The position numbers and the translations under genes are program-made. Below the pieces are notes generated by a model. It saw only the letters and a list, made by a program, of their open reading frames with translations, was not told the DNA's origin and ran no database searches. Positions 18,428 through 27,244 of a stretch of 64,000 nucleotides of DNA are shown here, piece after piece. Within the stretch, counting starts at the first letter, position 1; each line of letters opens with the position of its first letter. This DNA comes from Comamonas terrigena NBRC 13299 (GTDB lineage Bacteria; Pseudomonadota; Gammaproteobacteria; Burkholderiales; Burkholderiaceae_C), in the NCBI RefSeq assembly GCF_006740045.1, contig NZ_AP019749.1, positions 3,987,001 through 4,051,000 on the forward strand, given 5' to 3'.

Positions 18428-21400
18428 TTACAGATCCACGTGCAGCTTGCCCTGGCTGATCAGGTCCTGCACCAGTTTGGCCTGGTCGGTGGTGTCGTAG
18501 TTCTGACCTTCCAGCACGATCTTCTGGTTGGCGCCTTCGCTGCCCAGATGGCCCGTGGTCGAGATGTTCAGCACCGTGGTCGACTTGCCGTTCACCGTTT
18601 CGGTGGAGGCGCCCAGGTAATCGCTGAGGTTGGACTTGTTCTCGCCCTGCAGCAGATCGCTCAGGTCCAGCACATCCTTGCCGTTGCCGAAGTCCTGGAC
18701 GGTATCCACCGCCGGCGCTTTGGCCGTGCCTTCGTCGCCCTTCAGCCATACAAAGGTATCGTCGCCATCACCGCCCAGCAGCGTATCGTTGCCCTTGCCG
18801 CCATACAGGTGGTCGTCGCCCTTGCCGCCCTCCAGCTTGTCGTTACCGGCACCGCCAAACAGCAGGTCATCGTCGTCGGAACCCAGCAGTGTGTCCGCTG
18901 CGTCGGCACCGGCCAACACGCTGGAGGCGTCATGGCCATCGGCCGTGGCCGATGCATCGTGTGCATCCGCAGACTGCGCATGCGCCGTCAGCGTGAAGTC
19001 GGCATCCTTGGCCCCCGTGATGGTCAGCTGCGCATGCACAGACTGGCCGTTGTCCGCCAGCACGCCGTCAATATGGACCTTGCCATCGACCACCGCGACT
19101 TCCACGCCGTTGTAGACCACCTTGGCCCCGGCAGGAATGCCTTCCAGGGTCAGATGCTGCGACAGCACTTCACCGCTGCCATCCACATCCGCCAAGGTGG
19201 CGGTGATGGTCACGATGTACTCGGCTGCATCGGCGGTGGCGGGCACCGTGGTCAGCTTGCTCACATCCGTGTGGCCCGGGGTGTTCACCACCAGCTGGCC
19301 GCCAGCGAAGACACCTTCCACCTTGTTCATGCCCTGGCCCACTTGCTTGCCAGTGCTGGTGGAGATGTTCAGGCTTTCCAGCACATTGACCTGGGTGCTG
19401 GCATTATTGGCCGTCGGCGTATTGATCTTGGCGCCCGAAGCGGCGTCCCCAATCAGGATCGCGTAGTCCGGCGCCGTAGAGCCCTTGGCTCCGGTGTTGC
19501 CCGTGAAGTTGTTGAACGCACGCCAGGAGCCGTACTCGCCATCCGAGACATTGCCATTGCCCGACCAGGTACCGCTGCTGCTGTGCAGCAGGAACAGGTC
19601 GGTCTTGTTGGCAGCGGCCGAGTTGGTGTTGGCCTGGCCATTGGTGTCGTAGCCAATGCGGATCAGGTTTTCGCCGTACTGGGCCTCGCTGAACGCACCG
19701 TTCTTGTAAACGAGGATGTCGTTCTTGCCATCGCCGTTGGAGTCAAAGTCGTTGATCGGATTCTTGCCCGTGCCATCGACCCCTCTGGTGGAATACGTAC
19801 CCCAGACCCGCACGTTGAAGCCCACGGCCACCACGTTGCCGGCAGCATCCAAGTTGAAGCCATTGCCACTGGGGTCCTTGGCACCGCCGTTGACGGCCGT
19901 CGTGCCTTCCAGCGGATCCTTGGCGGCATTGTGCGCAGTGATCTCCAGCTGCACCTCGGGCGCATTGACCACCGGGTCCGGGTCGCCGGGCACCTCAGGT
20001 ACTTCCGGAACCACCACGGCAGGGACTGCCACGGTCAGGTCATCCGATGCGCTGTCGCTACCGTACTTGCCCGAGGCCGACACATCCGCCGTCAGGTCCA
20101 GCGCAGGGCTGCCATGCGGCACGTCCAGCGTGATCTTCACATCTGCCAGGCTCACGCCGTTCGGGTTGTGCAAGGTCAGCACGCCATCGTGCAAGGAGTA
20201 GTCCGTGCCTTCAACCAGGGTCTTGCCGTTGTGTTCGATCGACACCACCTTGGCATCGCCCAGGCCGCGCACCTCCACATCGGACATTGCATCGCCCGCA
20301 TCGCCTTGCGTCAGCAGGGCATCCAGGTCCAGCGTCACCTGATCGGTCAGGTGCTGCTCAAACCCAGGCATCCCGCCATCAATGGTCTGGCCGTCGCCAA
20401 AGACAATGCCGGCAAAACGATCCAGGGTCAGCGACAAGGTGTCTGGCGATGACTTGTCCTTGATCGTGCCTTTCCAGCTTCCGCCTTGATAGACCAGGCC
20501 CGACAGGTCGTACTGGTCCAGCGGCTTGGGCAGCACCAGGATGTCCACCGGCTTCTGGTTGGCCTGGTCCCAGGTGCCCACCACATTGGTCGTCCCCTTC
20601 ACCGTGGTGTGGTTGTAGCCCACCTGGTTGATGACCACCGCATGGGACTGGGTGCCTACACCCATGTCGTAGGTCACGGCAGTCACCGTTGTCTTGCCCA
20701 TGCCGTCCACGACCACGCCACCGTCACCCACGGTGATGGAGGAGTCGCCCTTGGTATAAGTGACTTCCGTGTGGCGCGCCTCTTCTGCCAGCGAGATGCT
20801 CACATCCGGAGGATCCCCTGCGGGATTGGTCGGCTCGGTTGGCTTGTGCCCGTTCGACACATTGAATCCGCCATCGAACGGATCTCCATCCCCATCCGTG
20901 CCCTTCACGTTGACATCGAAGTCCACGTTGACATCCTTGGGCATGGACTGCCACTCCGCACCTTCCACCGTGAACTTGGGTGCATCTTTGCCGTTGGTAG
21001 GACCGGAGACCTCCAAGACCACGTCCTTGATGCCGCCGGTGATGCCCAGGGCTTCGGCCGAAATCACCCAGGAGTTGCCCGTCAACGCTACCTCATAGGC
21101 CGTGCCATTGACCCAGATGGTGGTGTACTTGCCGGGGTCGCCGCCATTGTTGCGGTCGATGGTGATGGTGAACTCGCTCACCGCATCCTTGAATGCGAAG
21201 TCCAGCTTTTCACCCGATTGCACATGGTTGTTGGCCACACCGATGCCCTGGCCGCTGACATTGACAGAGGCGGACCCGTTCTTGTCGGACGCCGTGATCG
21301 TCAGCCCCGAGCCTTCCGGCTGGAAACCATTCTTGTAATTGCCAGGCTTCAAATCACCTTGGTCCAACCCGCCTGGTTCGGTTTGCGACAGCTGCGCCAG

Positions 21401-23761
21401 TTGCTTGACGGTATACGAACCGTCCTGTGCCAGCGTGATCTGGAAGATTTCCTTGCCCGCCGCGTCGAAGACAGACGCACTCCCGCCATCGCTGGAGGAC
21501 TTGTAGGTCCAGCCGCTGGGCAGGTTGGCGATGTCGGCAATCTTCAGCGTGAACCCGTCGCTGTCTGCGCCCTTGGAGAAAGTCATCTCCCCGGAGAATT
21601 CGCCGACCGCATTGCCGGTCTGAATATCTTCGCTGCCGAAGAATTCGGGCACATCGTCCTCAACCGTCACAGCGATATTGCTGGACTCAGACGCGCCAGT
21701 GGTGCTGGTCACCGAGACATCCAACTCCAGATCCAGCGCGGTGTCTTCCCCCTTGGACGGATCGTGCGACACCGCATCGGTAAGGCGGTATTCGTACTCC
21801 ACTTCGTAGCCAGTGGCTGTCTTGGTGAAAGCGGTAATGGTCAACTCGCCACCGGGCGCTGATACCTTGGTGCCTGCCACGATATCGTCCACATCAATCG
21901 ATGTGCCCGCAATCGTGATCGACACAATGCCTTTGTTCGAGGTAATGCTGAACGATCCGGATGCGACAGCGTTGCCCGCGGCCAAGTCAGCCTCCGCCAC
22001 CGTGACCTTCCCACCCGTGATGGCCAGGACTTCCGGCTTTTCGGGGGGCGCCTCGGTCGGGGCTTCGGTTGGAGCTTCCGTAGGTGCTTCCGTAGGGGCC
22101 TCTGTAGGCGCTTCTGTTGGAGCCTCAGTCGGAGCTTCTGTTGGGGCCTCAGTTGGAGCTTCCGTCGGGGCTTCGGTTGGGGCCTCAGTCGGTGCTTCGG
22201 TCGGAGCCTCAGTCGGGGCTTCCGTTGGCACTTCCGTCGGAGCCTCTGTTGGGGCCTCAGTTGGAGCTTCCGTCGGGGCTTCGGTTGGGGCCTCAGTCGG
22301 TGCTTCCGTAGGCGACTCAGTAGGCGCTTCGGTCGGAGCCTCAGTTGGGGCCTCGGTTGGGGCTTCTGTCGGGGCCTCTGTTGGAGCTTCCGTGGGCGCT
22401 TCCGTCGGAGCCTCTGTTGGGGCTTCGGTCGGAGCCTCAGTCGGCGCTTCCGTTGGAGCCTCGGTCGGGGCTTCCGTCGGGGCTTCGGTAGGCGCCTCTG
22501 TTGGCACTTCAGTCGGAGCTTCCGTAGGCGCCTCTGTCGGTGCTTCCGTAGGTGCTTCTGTCGGAGCCTCAGTCGGCGCTTCCGTTGGAGCCTCGGTTGG
22601 GGCTTCTGTAGGTGCTTCCGTGGGAGCCTCAGTCGGGGCTTCTGTAGGAGCCTCGGTCGGGGCTTCCGTCGGGGCTTCGGTAGGTGCCTCCGTGGGCGCC
22701 TCTGTTGGCACTTCAGTCGGAGCTTCCGTAGGCGCCTCGGTCGGGGCTTCCGTCGGGGCTTCGGTAGGTGCCTCCGTGGGCGCCTCTGTTGGCACTTCAG
22801 TCGGAGCTTCCGTAGGCGCCTCTGTCGGTGCTTCCGTCGGTGCTTCTGTCGGAGCCTCAGTCGGCGCTTCCGTTGGAGCCTCGGTTGGGGCTTCTGTAGG
22901 TGCTTCCGTGGGAGCCTCAGTCGGGGCTTCTGTAGGAGCCTCGGTCGGGGCTTCGGTAGGTGCCTCCGTGGGCGCCTCTGTTGGCACTTCAGTCGGAGCT
23001 TCCGTAGGAGCTTCGGTCGGGGCCTCGGTAGGCGCTTCCGTAGGCGCCTCCGTCGGGGCCTCCGTTGGAGCTTCGGTAGGTGCTTCCGTCGGAGCCTCAG
23101 TAGGAGCCTCGGTTGGGGCTTCTGTCGGGGCCTCGGTAGGCGCTTCCGTGGGTGCCTCGGTTGGAGCTTCGGTAGGCGCCTCAGTCGGTGCTTCCGTCGG
23201 GGCCTCGGTAGGGGCTTCAGTCGGGGCTTCGGTAGGCGCCTCAGTCGGAGCCTCCGTAGGCGCCTCGGTCGCTGCAACCGCAGCCACGGCGGTTCCGCCA
23301 CCAATGCGGTCAAACTGCACTGCAGGGGCACCACGTGGGTAGACCAAGGCCAGCGGCGATGTCACTTCCACCACATCGGCCAGACGGATAAAGGTGCTGC
23401 CGGTACCACCACCGCCGCTCAGCGTGGCCGCGGTGGGATCGAGTTCAGCCAAAGGATCCTGGCCGTCATTGATGGCGGCAATCAGGTTGTCCAGCAACGG
23501 GTCTGCAACCGCAGGCACGGCGGCTTCCGCGGCGGTCACGTCTTCAAATACTTCGGGCGCCAGGGCCACATCCTGGTTTTCGCCCAGCGTCAGAGGGGGC
23601 TGGCCGTCTGCCTGCAACTGCACGGTGCTGCCGGAAGCAGTCACCACCTGTGCATCGGCGGGGATGCGCATGCCTTCACGCAGGGGGGTCAGATTTCCAT
23701 CCGCATCGCGGACCCACGCTTGCCCGGTGAGTTGGGCAACCAGAACAGTTGTCGTAGCCAA
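18428..23761 (-). CDS. LapA-like RTX adhesin with TEAP tandem repeat stalk
   Basis: Surface adhesin of 1,777 aa, secreted by a type I system. The TTG start at 23761 follows AAAGAGG. Residues 1 to about 145 are a LapA-type retention module almost identical to that of the larger adhesin (MATTTVLVAQLTGQAWVRDA), with DPTAAT (TAAT at 110-113) where LapG cleavage would occur. Residues 165-572 are 102 tetrapeptides, nearly all TEAP. Beta-rich extracellular modules follow, including an Asp-rich Ca-binding-like DFDSNGDGKND. RTX nonapeptides are near 1617-1675 (GGAGNDKLEGGKGDDHLYGG), and the C-terminal secretion signal ends QGKLHVDL. It lies downstream of the lapG and lapD homologues. The Lap-family call is strong. 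The adhesion target is unknown. Confidence 0.9.
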   Translation of the reverse strand: MATTTVLVAQLTGQAWVRDADGNLTPLREGMRIPADAQVVTASGSTVQLQADGQPPLTLGENQDVALAPEVFEDVTAAEAAVPAVADPLLDNLIAAINDGQDPLAELDPTAATLSGGGGTGSTFIRLADVVEVTSPLALVYPRGAPAVQFDRIGGGTAVAAVAATEAPTEAPTEAPTEAPTEAPTEAPTEAPTEAPTEAPTEAPTEAPTEAPTEAPTEAPTEAPTEAPTEAPTEAPTEAPTEAPTEAPTEAPTEAPTEVPTEAPTEAPTEAPTEAPTEAPTEAPTEAPTEAPTEAPTEAPTEAPTEAPTEAPTEAPTEAPTEVPTEAPTEAPTEAPTEAPTEAPTEAPTEVPTEAPTEAPTEAPTEAPTEAPTEAPTEAPTEAPTEAPTEAPTEAPTEAPTEAPTEAPTEAPTEAPTEVPTEAPTEAPTEAPTEAPTEAPTEAPTEAPTEAPTEAPTEAPTEAPTEAPTEAPTEAPTEAPTESPTEAPTEAPTEAPTEAPTEAPTEAPTEVPTEAPTEAPTEAPTEAPTEAPTEAPTEAPTEAPTEAPTEAPTEAPTEAPTEAPTEAPTEAPPEKPEVLAITGGKVTVAEADLAAGNAVASGSFSITSNKGIVSITIAGTSIDVDDIVAGTKVSAPGGELTITAFTKTATGYEVEYEYRLTDAVSHDPSKGEDTALDLELDVSVTSTTGASESSNIAVTVEDDVPEFFGSEDIQTGNAVGEFSGEMTFSKGADSDGFTLKIADIANLPSGWTYKSSSDGGSASVFDAAGKEIFQITLAQDGSYTVKQLAQLSQTEPGGLDQGDLKPGNYKNGFQPEGSGLTITASDKNGSASVNVSGQGIGVANNHVQSGEKLDFAFKDAVSEFTITIDRNNGGDPGKYTTIWVNGTAYEVALTGNSWVISAEALGITGGIKDVVLEVSGPTNGKDAPKFTVEGAEWQSMPKDVNVDFDVNVKGTDGDGDPFDGGFNVSNGHKPTEPTNPAGDPPDVSISLAEEARHTEVTYTKGDSSITVGDGGVVVDGMGKTTVTAVTYDMGVGTQSHAVVINQVGYNHTTVKGTTNVVGTWDQANQKPVDILVLPKPLDQYDLSGLVYQGGSWKGTIKDKSSPDTLSLTLDRFAGIVFGDGQTIDGGMPGFEQHLTDQVTLDLDALLTQGDAGDAMSDVEVRGLGDAKVVSIEHNGKTLVEGTDYSLHDGVLTLHNPNGVSLADVKITLDVPHGSPALDLTADVSASGKYGSDSASDDLTVAVPAVVVPEVPEVPGDPDPVVNAPEVQLEITAHNAAKDPLEGTTAVNGGAKDPSGNGFNLDAAGNVVAVGFNVRVWGTYSTRGVDGTGKNPINDFDSNGDGKNDILVYKNGAFSEAQYGENLIRIGYDTNGQANTNSAAANKTDLFLLHSSSGTWSGNGNVSDGEYGSWRAFNNFTGNTGAKGSTAPDYAILIGDAASGAKINTPTANNASTQVNVLESLNISTSTGKQVGQGMNKVEGVFAGGQLVVNTPGHTDVSKLTTVPATADAAEYIVTITATLADVDGSGEVLSQHLTLEGIPAGAKVVYNGVEVAVVDGKVHIDGVLADNGQSVHAQLTITGAKDADFTLTAHAQSADAHDASATADGHDASSVLAGADAADTLLGSDDDDLLFGGAGNDKLEGGKGDDHLYGGKGNDTLLGGDGDDTFVWLKGDEGTAKAPAVDTVQDFGNGKDVLDLSDLLQGENKSNLSDYLGASTETVNGKSTTVLNISTTGHLGSEGANQKIVLEGQNYDTTDQAKLVQDLISQGKLHVDL
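22046..23269 (-). repeat. 102 tandem TEAP tetrapeptide repeats (12-base period)
   Basis: 1,224 bases encode exactly 102 four-residue units. At DNA level I see five TEVP units (plus-strand GGCACTTC near 22225, 22501, 22707, 22792 and 22982) and one TESP near 22310; the others are TEAP. Third-codon positions vary freely while the protein period is kept. The Glu/Pro/Thr composition predicts an extended, acidic stalk. Confidence 0.95.
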
Positions 23762-24144
23762 GTGCAGCCTCTTTCAGTAAGCAGTGCCCAGATGTCGATG
23801 CGGGGGGCCATCGCTCCAGGCTGTTTGTGCATACATCGTAAGAGATTGCCTACAAGGCGACCATTGGCCGCCACGCCAGTTCCCGCCCTCTTTTCACCAA
23901 GAGGCCACTTATATGTATCTCGAGCGCAACGGAAAAGACACTTCCTCTTGAGCGACCTCAACAACCCATCCGCAACGCCGCTGATGCGGTGGCACACCGC
24001 GCGACGGGCACTGGTTGTGATGTGCCGCCAGCTATTGCCAACCGCTGCCAACCATTGCCACGCGGGGTCAACAAGCCGCCCCCTTCAGAGCAGATAGCCA
24101 TTGCACGCGGACAAGACGGGCTTTGCGCCGCCCCCGAATTTCCA

Positions 24145-24197
24145 TAAAAAATAGCCGCTCATGAAGGCACAGCCTACACAAGCAGCTATTCTTTTTA
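24145..24197. terminator. Hairpin terminator downstream of the lapD-like gene
   Basis: The stem AATAGCCGCT / AGCAGCTATT (one G-U pair) has an A run on one side and a T-rich run on the other, so it could work in either direction. It ends the lapG-lapD transcript about 80-130 bases after the stop. The remaining 23762-24144 upstream of the TEAP adhesin should hold its promoter, but I see no confident -10/-35 pair there. Confidence 0.75.
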
Positions 24198-24275
24198 AGC
24201 ACCCACCGCATCTTCCGCACGGGACGGCAGGTGCGGCACAGGGCCTCTGCAGCGGATCTATGAGATCGATGAGAT

Positions 24276-26240
24276 CTATGCCACCGGCACATGCACCCCC
24301 TGCGCCTGCAGCGCCTGGGCGGTCTCCGCATCCACGCTGCCCGCCAGATAGACCTCTACCTGCAGCGCCTGGGCCGTGGCCACCATGGCCTGCAGCAGAT
24401 GCTGGCTGCCGGGGCTGGTGGTGGCCTGCTGGGCAAAGTCGCTGCCCAGCTTGACATAGGCCAGCGGCAGCAGATGCAGGCGTGCCAGGGCCATGGGCTC
24501 GTGTTCCAACCGGCGCAGGCCTACGTGCACACCCAGCGCTGCAGCAGCGCTGGCCAGGGCTTCCACCTCTTCCGCATAGGCCACCAGACCGTGAGCGTCC
24601 AGTTCCACCCACAGGCGCTGGCGCACATCCGCTGCCTGCTCCCACAGCGCACGCAGCTGCGGCAGGAAGCTGTCATCCGACAAGGAAGGCAGCGATACCT
24701 TCACCACCAGTTGGGCGCCTGCATGCTGCTGCAGCCACTGCAGTCCCAGCTGCATGGCACGTACGTCGAACGTGGCCGACATGCCCAGGCGCACGGCCAC
24801 GGGCAGGAACAGCGCGCCCTGCAGCAATGCGCCATCGGCTTCCTGCAGCGTAAGCGAGGCTTCGTGGCGCTGCACGGCGGCGCTGGCAGCGGCATAGTTC
24901 TGTGCAGCCACCTGCAGGCTCAAGCGCTCTTCGGCCAGAGCCTGCACCAGCGTCTGCTGCCACTGGCGTTCGCTCACGGTGTTGCGCGGTGCGGCGTCGG
25001 TCAGGTATTCCACCTCTTCCTGGCCCACGCTCTCGCTGCGGCGCAGCCCCTGGTCCAGGCGGGACAGCAGTTCGCTCACGGTCACGCCGCTGTCGTAGTC
25101 GGTCAGCGCATAGGCCCAGCGGCACCATTGGCCCGGGCCAATCGGTTGGCGCAGCGCCTGCAGGTCATGCTTAATCTGCTGCACCACATGCATGGCAGCA
25201 GGCCCTTCCATGCCCGGCATCAGCACAATGAAGTCCGACCCGTTGAGGCGCGCCAGCAGCGTGCCGGCAGGCCCCTCGGCGGCCAAACGCAGGCCCACGC
25301 GCTCGGCCATGGCGGCCAGCCACGCGTCTGCGGGGGCGCGGGTCATATAGGTGTTGAGCGCCTGCAGATCGCGCTGGCGGAACAGCAGCACATGGCCGCC
25401 CACGGGCAGCGCCTGGCCGTCTGCCCCCACATCGCCTTGCAGCACACGGCGCAGTTCGTTCATGAAGTACTTGCGGTTGGGCAGCATCGTGACCTGGTCG
25501 CGGTTGAGCTCCACTTCCAGGGACTCGATGCGCTGCGTCTGCTCCTGCGCCGTGGCGCGCACACGCTCGCGGGTGTCGCTGATGGCGTGCACCACGTCGG
25601 TCAGCTCTGCCACCTTGCTGCGCAGCGGCGCCACCGCGCCTGGCGCGGTAGCGCCCGATGCCGTCGCCCCGATGGCCATCACCTGGGCAGAGATTTCCTC
25701 GCGCAGCACGCGGCTGAACCAGCTCAGCAAGCCCACCACCGACAGCGCCCACAGACCGCCTGCCACCAGCACCAACAACCCCATGCGGATGCTGCTGCTC
25801 CACAGTGCATCGCGCGCAAAAGTGTTGTCCACCGTGACCGACAGATTGCCCACCTGCTTCCAGCCGTCGCTGATGGCGCGCTGTGCCACCGGCACGCGCA
25901 GCGGCAGCAGGCGCGCAAACCAGGGCGGGGCCACCCCGTTGCCCGGGGTGTCCGGGTGGCTGCGCTCAAACAGCGTCTGGCCTTCGGTGCCCGTCAGGCT
26001 GATGGCGCGGAACTGCCCGCTGTCGAACAAGGCCATCATCAGCAGCTCGCGCGTGACCTCGTCCTGGTTGGCCGGCTGCGACAGCGACAGGGCGAGCGCG
26101 GACACCGCGTTCTCGCTTTGCGACTGCAACTGCCCATCCAGGTACTGGCGCGCGGCATGGATGCTCAGCGCCAAGGTGCCCGACAAAATGATCAAGATGG
26201 CCACGCTCACCGTGAGCAACAGACGTTTCAACAATGACAT
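24276..26240 (-). CDS. lapD: LapD-like inner-membrane c-di-GMP receptor (degenerate GGDEF-EAL)
   Basis: Inner-membrane signalling protein of 654 aa. TM1 is about residues 9-29. A periplasmic LapD/MoxY-type domain follows to about 150 (GWKQVGNLSVTVDN near its end), then TM2 at about 152-174, HAMP, GGDEF and EAL domains. Both output domains look catalytically dead: the GGDEF site reads NGSDF (333-337) and the EAL site reads HEASL. This is the LapD pattern, in which c-di-GMP is bound, not turned over, and LapG is sequestered in the periplasm, so adhesins stay on the surface. It is encoded 133 bases after the lapG homologue. Function is inferred from homology and context. Confidence 0.88.
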   Translation of the reverse strand: MSLLKRLLLTVSVAILIILSGTLALSIHAARQYLDGQLQSQSENAVSALALSLSQPANQDEVTRELLMMALFDSGQFRAISLTGTEGQTLFERSHPDTPGNGVAPPWFARLLPLRVPVAQRAISDGWKQVGNLSVTVDNTFARDALWSSSIRMGLLVLVAGGLWALSVVGLLSWFSRVLREEISAQVMAIGATASGATAPGAVAPLRSKVAELTDVVHAISDTRERVRATAQEQTQRIESLEVELNRDQVTMLPNRKYFMNELRRVLQGDVGADGQALPVGGHVLLFRQRDLQALNTYMTRAPADAWLAAMAERVGLRLAAEGPAGTLLARLNGSDFIVLMPGMEGPAAMHVVQQIKHDLQALRQPIGPGQWCRWAYALTDYDSGVTVSELLSRLDQGLRRSESVGQEEVEYLTDAAPRNTVSERQWQQTLVQALAEERLSLQVAAQNYAAASAAVQRHEASLTLQEADGALLQGALFLPVAVRLGMSATFDVRAMQLGLQWLQQHAGAQLVVKVSLPSLSDDSFLPQLRALWEQAADVRQRLWVELDAHGLVAYAEEVEALASAAAALGVHVGLRRLEHEPMALARLHLLPLAYVKLGSDFAQQATTSPGSQHLLQAMVATAQALQVEVYLAGSVDAETAQALQAQGVHVPVA

Positions 26241-26373
26241 GCAAACCTCACCTTCATCCCTCTACCCTTGTTCTCTGCGGTAGTGACCGCCGGCCCCACT
26301 GACTCCACGGACCCCACCTACCTCGCCTATTCCACCTACTCCACCAGTCCGGCCTATCCCGTGCGTGACGGGC

Positions 26374-27087
26374 TCACGGCACAATGCCTTCCTGCTGCAT
26401 GCGCCCCATCAAGCCTTTCCAGCGGCTGATGCGTTCCACCGAAGCGGGCTGCGCCCCGGTGACATAAATGCCCTGGGCGTTGAAACTGAACACAGGCGTC
26501 AGATCCTTGCGCTGGCTGGCAGGCAGAATGGTGCCCAGCAGGTTGTCCAGTACCAGGGGCTCGGACTGCGGCGTTTCGTAATAGCCCAGCACCATGTGGG
26601 CAATGCTTTGCGTGCTGCCCATGCCGCCCACCCGGGCGCGCACATAGATGAAACGCAGCTTTTCCACCGGCATGCCCAGGCGCACCAGTGAAAAGTACTT
26701 GCCAATCACATAGTCCTCACAATCGCCCGCGCGCTTGCCCAGGGTTTCCAGCGGGGTGGCCCAGTATTCGGCCTCGCCCCAGATCTGCTGGTCTTCGCCG
26801 CCCACAACGCTCTGATTCCAGAAATCGTTCACCGCCTGCAACTGCCCCTGCACGCTGCGCCCAGCCGACCTCTCCAGCATGGCCAGCCAGGCATCCAGCC
26901 GCTGCACGCTGCCCTCGCCAAAGCGGGACTGAATGCTCTGGCGCATCTGCTGTACATGGAACTCCAGCGCCTGCACATCCGGCGCGCGCCAGGCGCCCAC
27001 CGACAGCACCGCCGCCACTGCCACCGTGCGCAATGCCCACAGCGCCGCACGGCGCACTGGCAAAAGACGGGGCACACACAGGGGCAT
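26374..27087 (-). CDS. lapG: LapG-like periplasmic cysteine protease (transglutaminase-like)
   Basis: Protease expected to clip the N-terminal retention module of Lap adhesins and release them from the cell. With the ATG at 27087 it is 237 aa, close to known LapG length. A signal-anchor-like hydrophobic stretch (ALRTVAVAAVLSVGAW) precedes the mature part. The bacterial transglutaminase-like triad is readable: Cys123 in AGDCEDYVIGKYFSL, His164 in SIAHMVLGYY and Asp181 in VLDNLLG. Acidic residues around DCED match the calcium site of LapG. In-frame upstream starts exist (ATG at 27165, GTG at 27243), and none has a convincing ribosome-binding site. It lies between the two adhesin genes and in front of lapD. 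Confidence 0.88.
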   Translation of the reverse strand: MPLCVPRLLPVRRAALWALRTVAVAAVLSVGAWRAPDVQALEFHVQQMRQSIQSRFGEGSVQRLDAWLAMLERSAGRSVQGQLQAVNDFWNQSVVGGEDQQIWGEAEYWATPLETLGKRAGDCEDYVIGKYFSLVRLGMPVEKLRFIYVRARVGGMGSTQSIAHMVLGYYETPQSEPLVLDNLLGTILPASQRKDLTPVFSFNAQGIYVTGAQPASVERISRWKGLMGRMQQEGIVP

Positions 27088-27244
27088 GAAAAAAGTCCAG
27101 GCAGATTCCCGGGCGGGAGCAATCAGACAAACAAACAAGCACAGCCTGCCACGCAGCAGGCCCATGGCTGCAGTGCACCGTAAAAAACTGAAGTGTGCAA
27201 ATGCTTCACCGCTCGCCCCCAGGGCACATGCCGGTGCCCGCACA

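Noticed and set aside
21813..23342. Plus-strand frame made of GASV repeats
   Set aside because: It is the antisense reading of the TEAP codons. The flanks lack any protein features, and the minus-strand reading has a retention module and RTX end.
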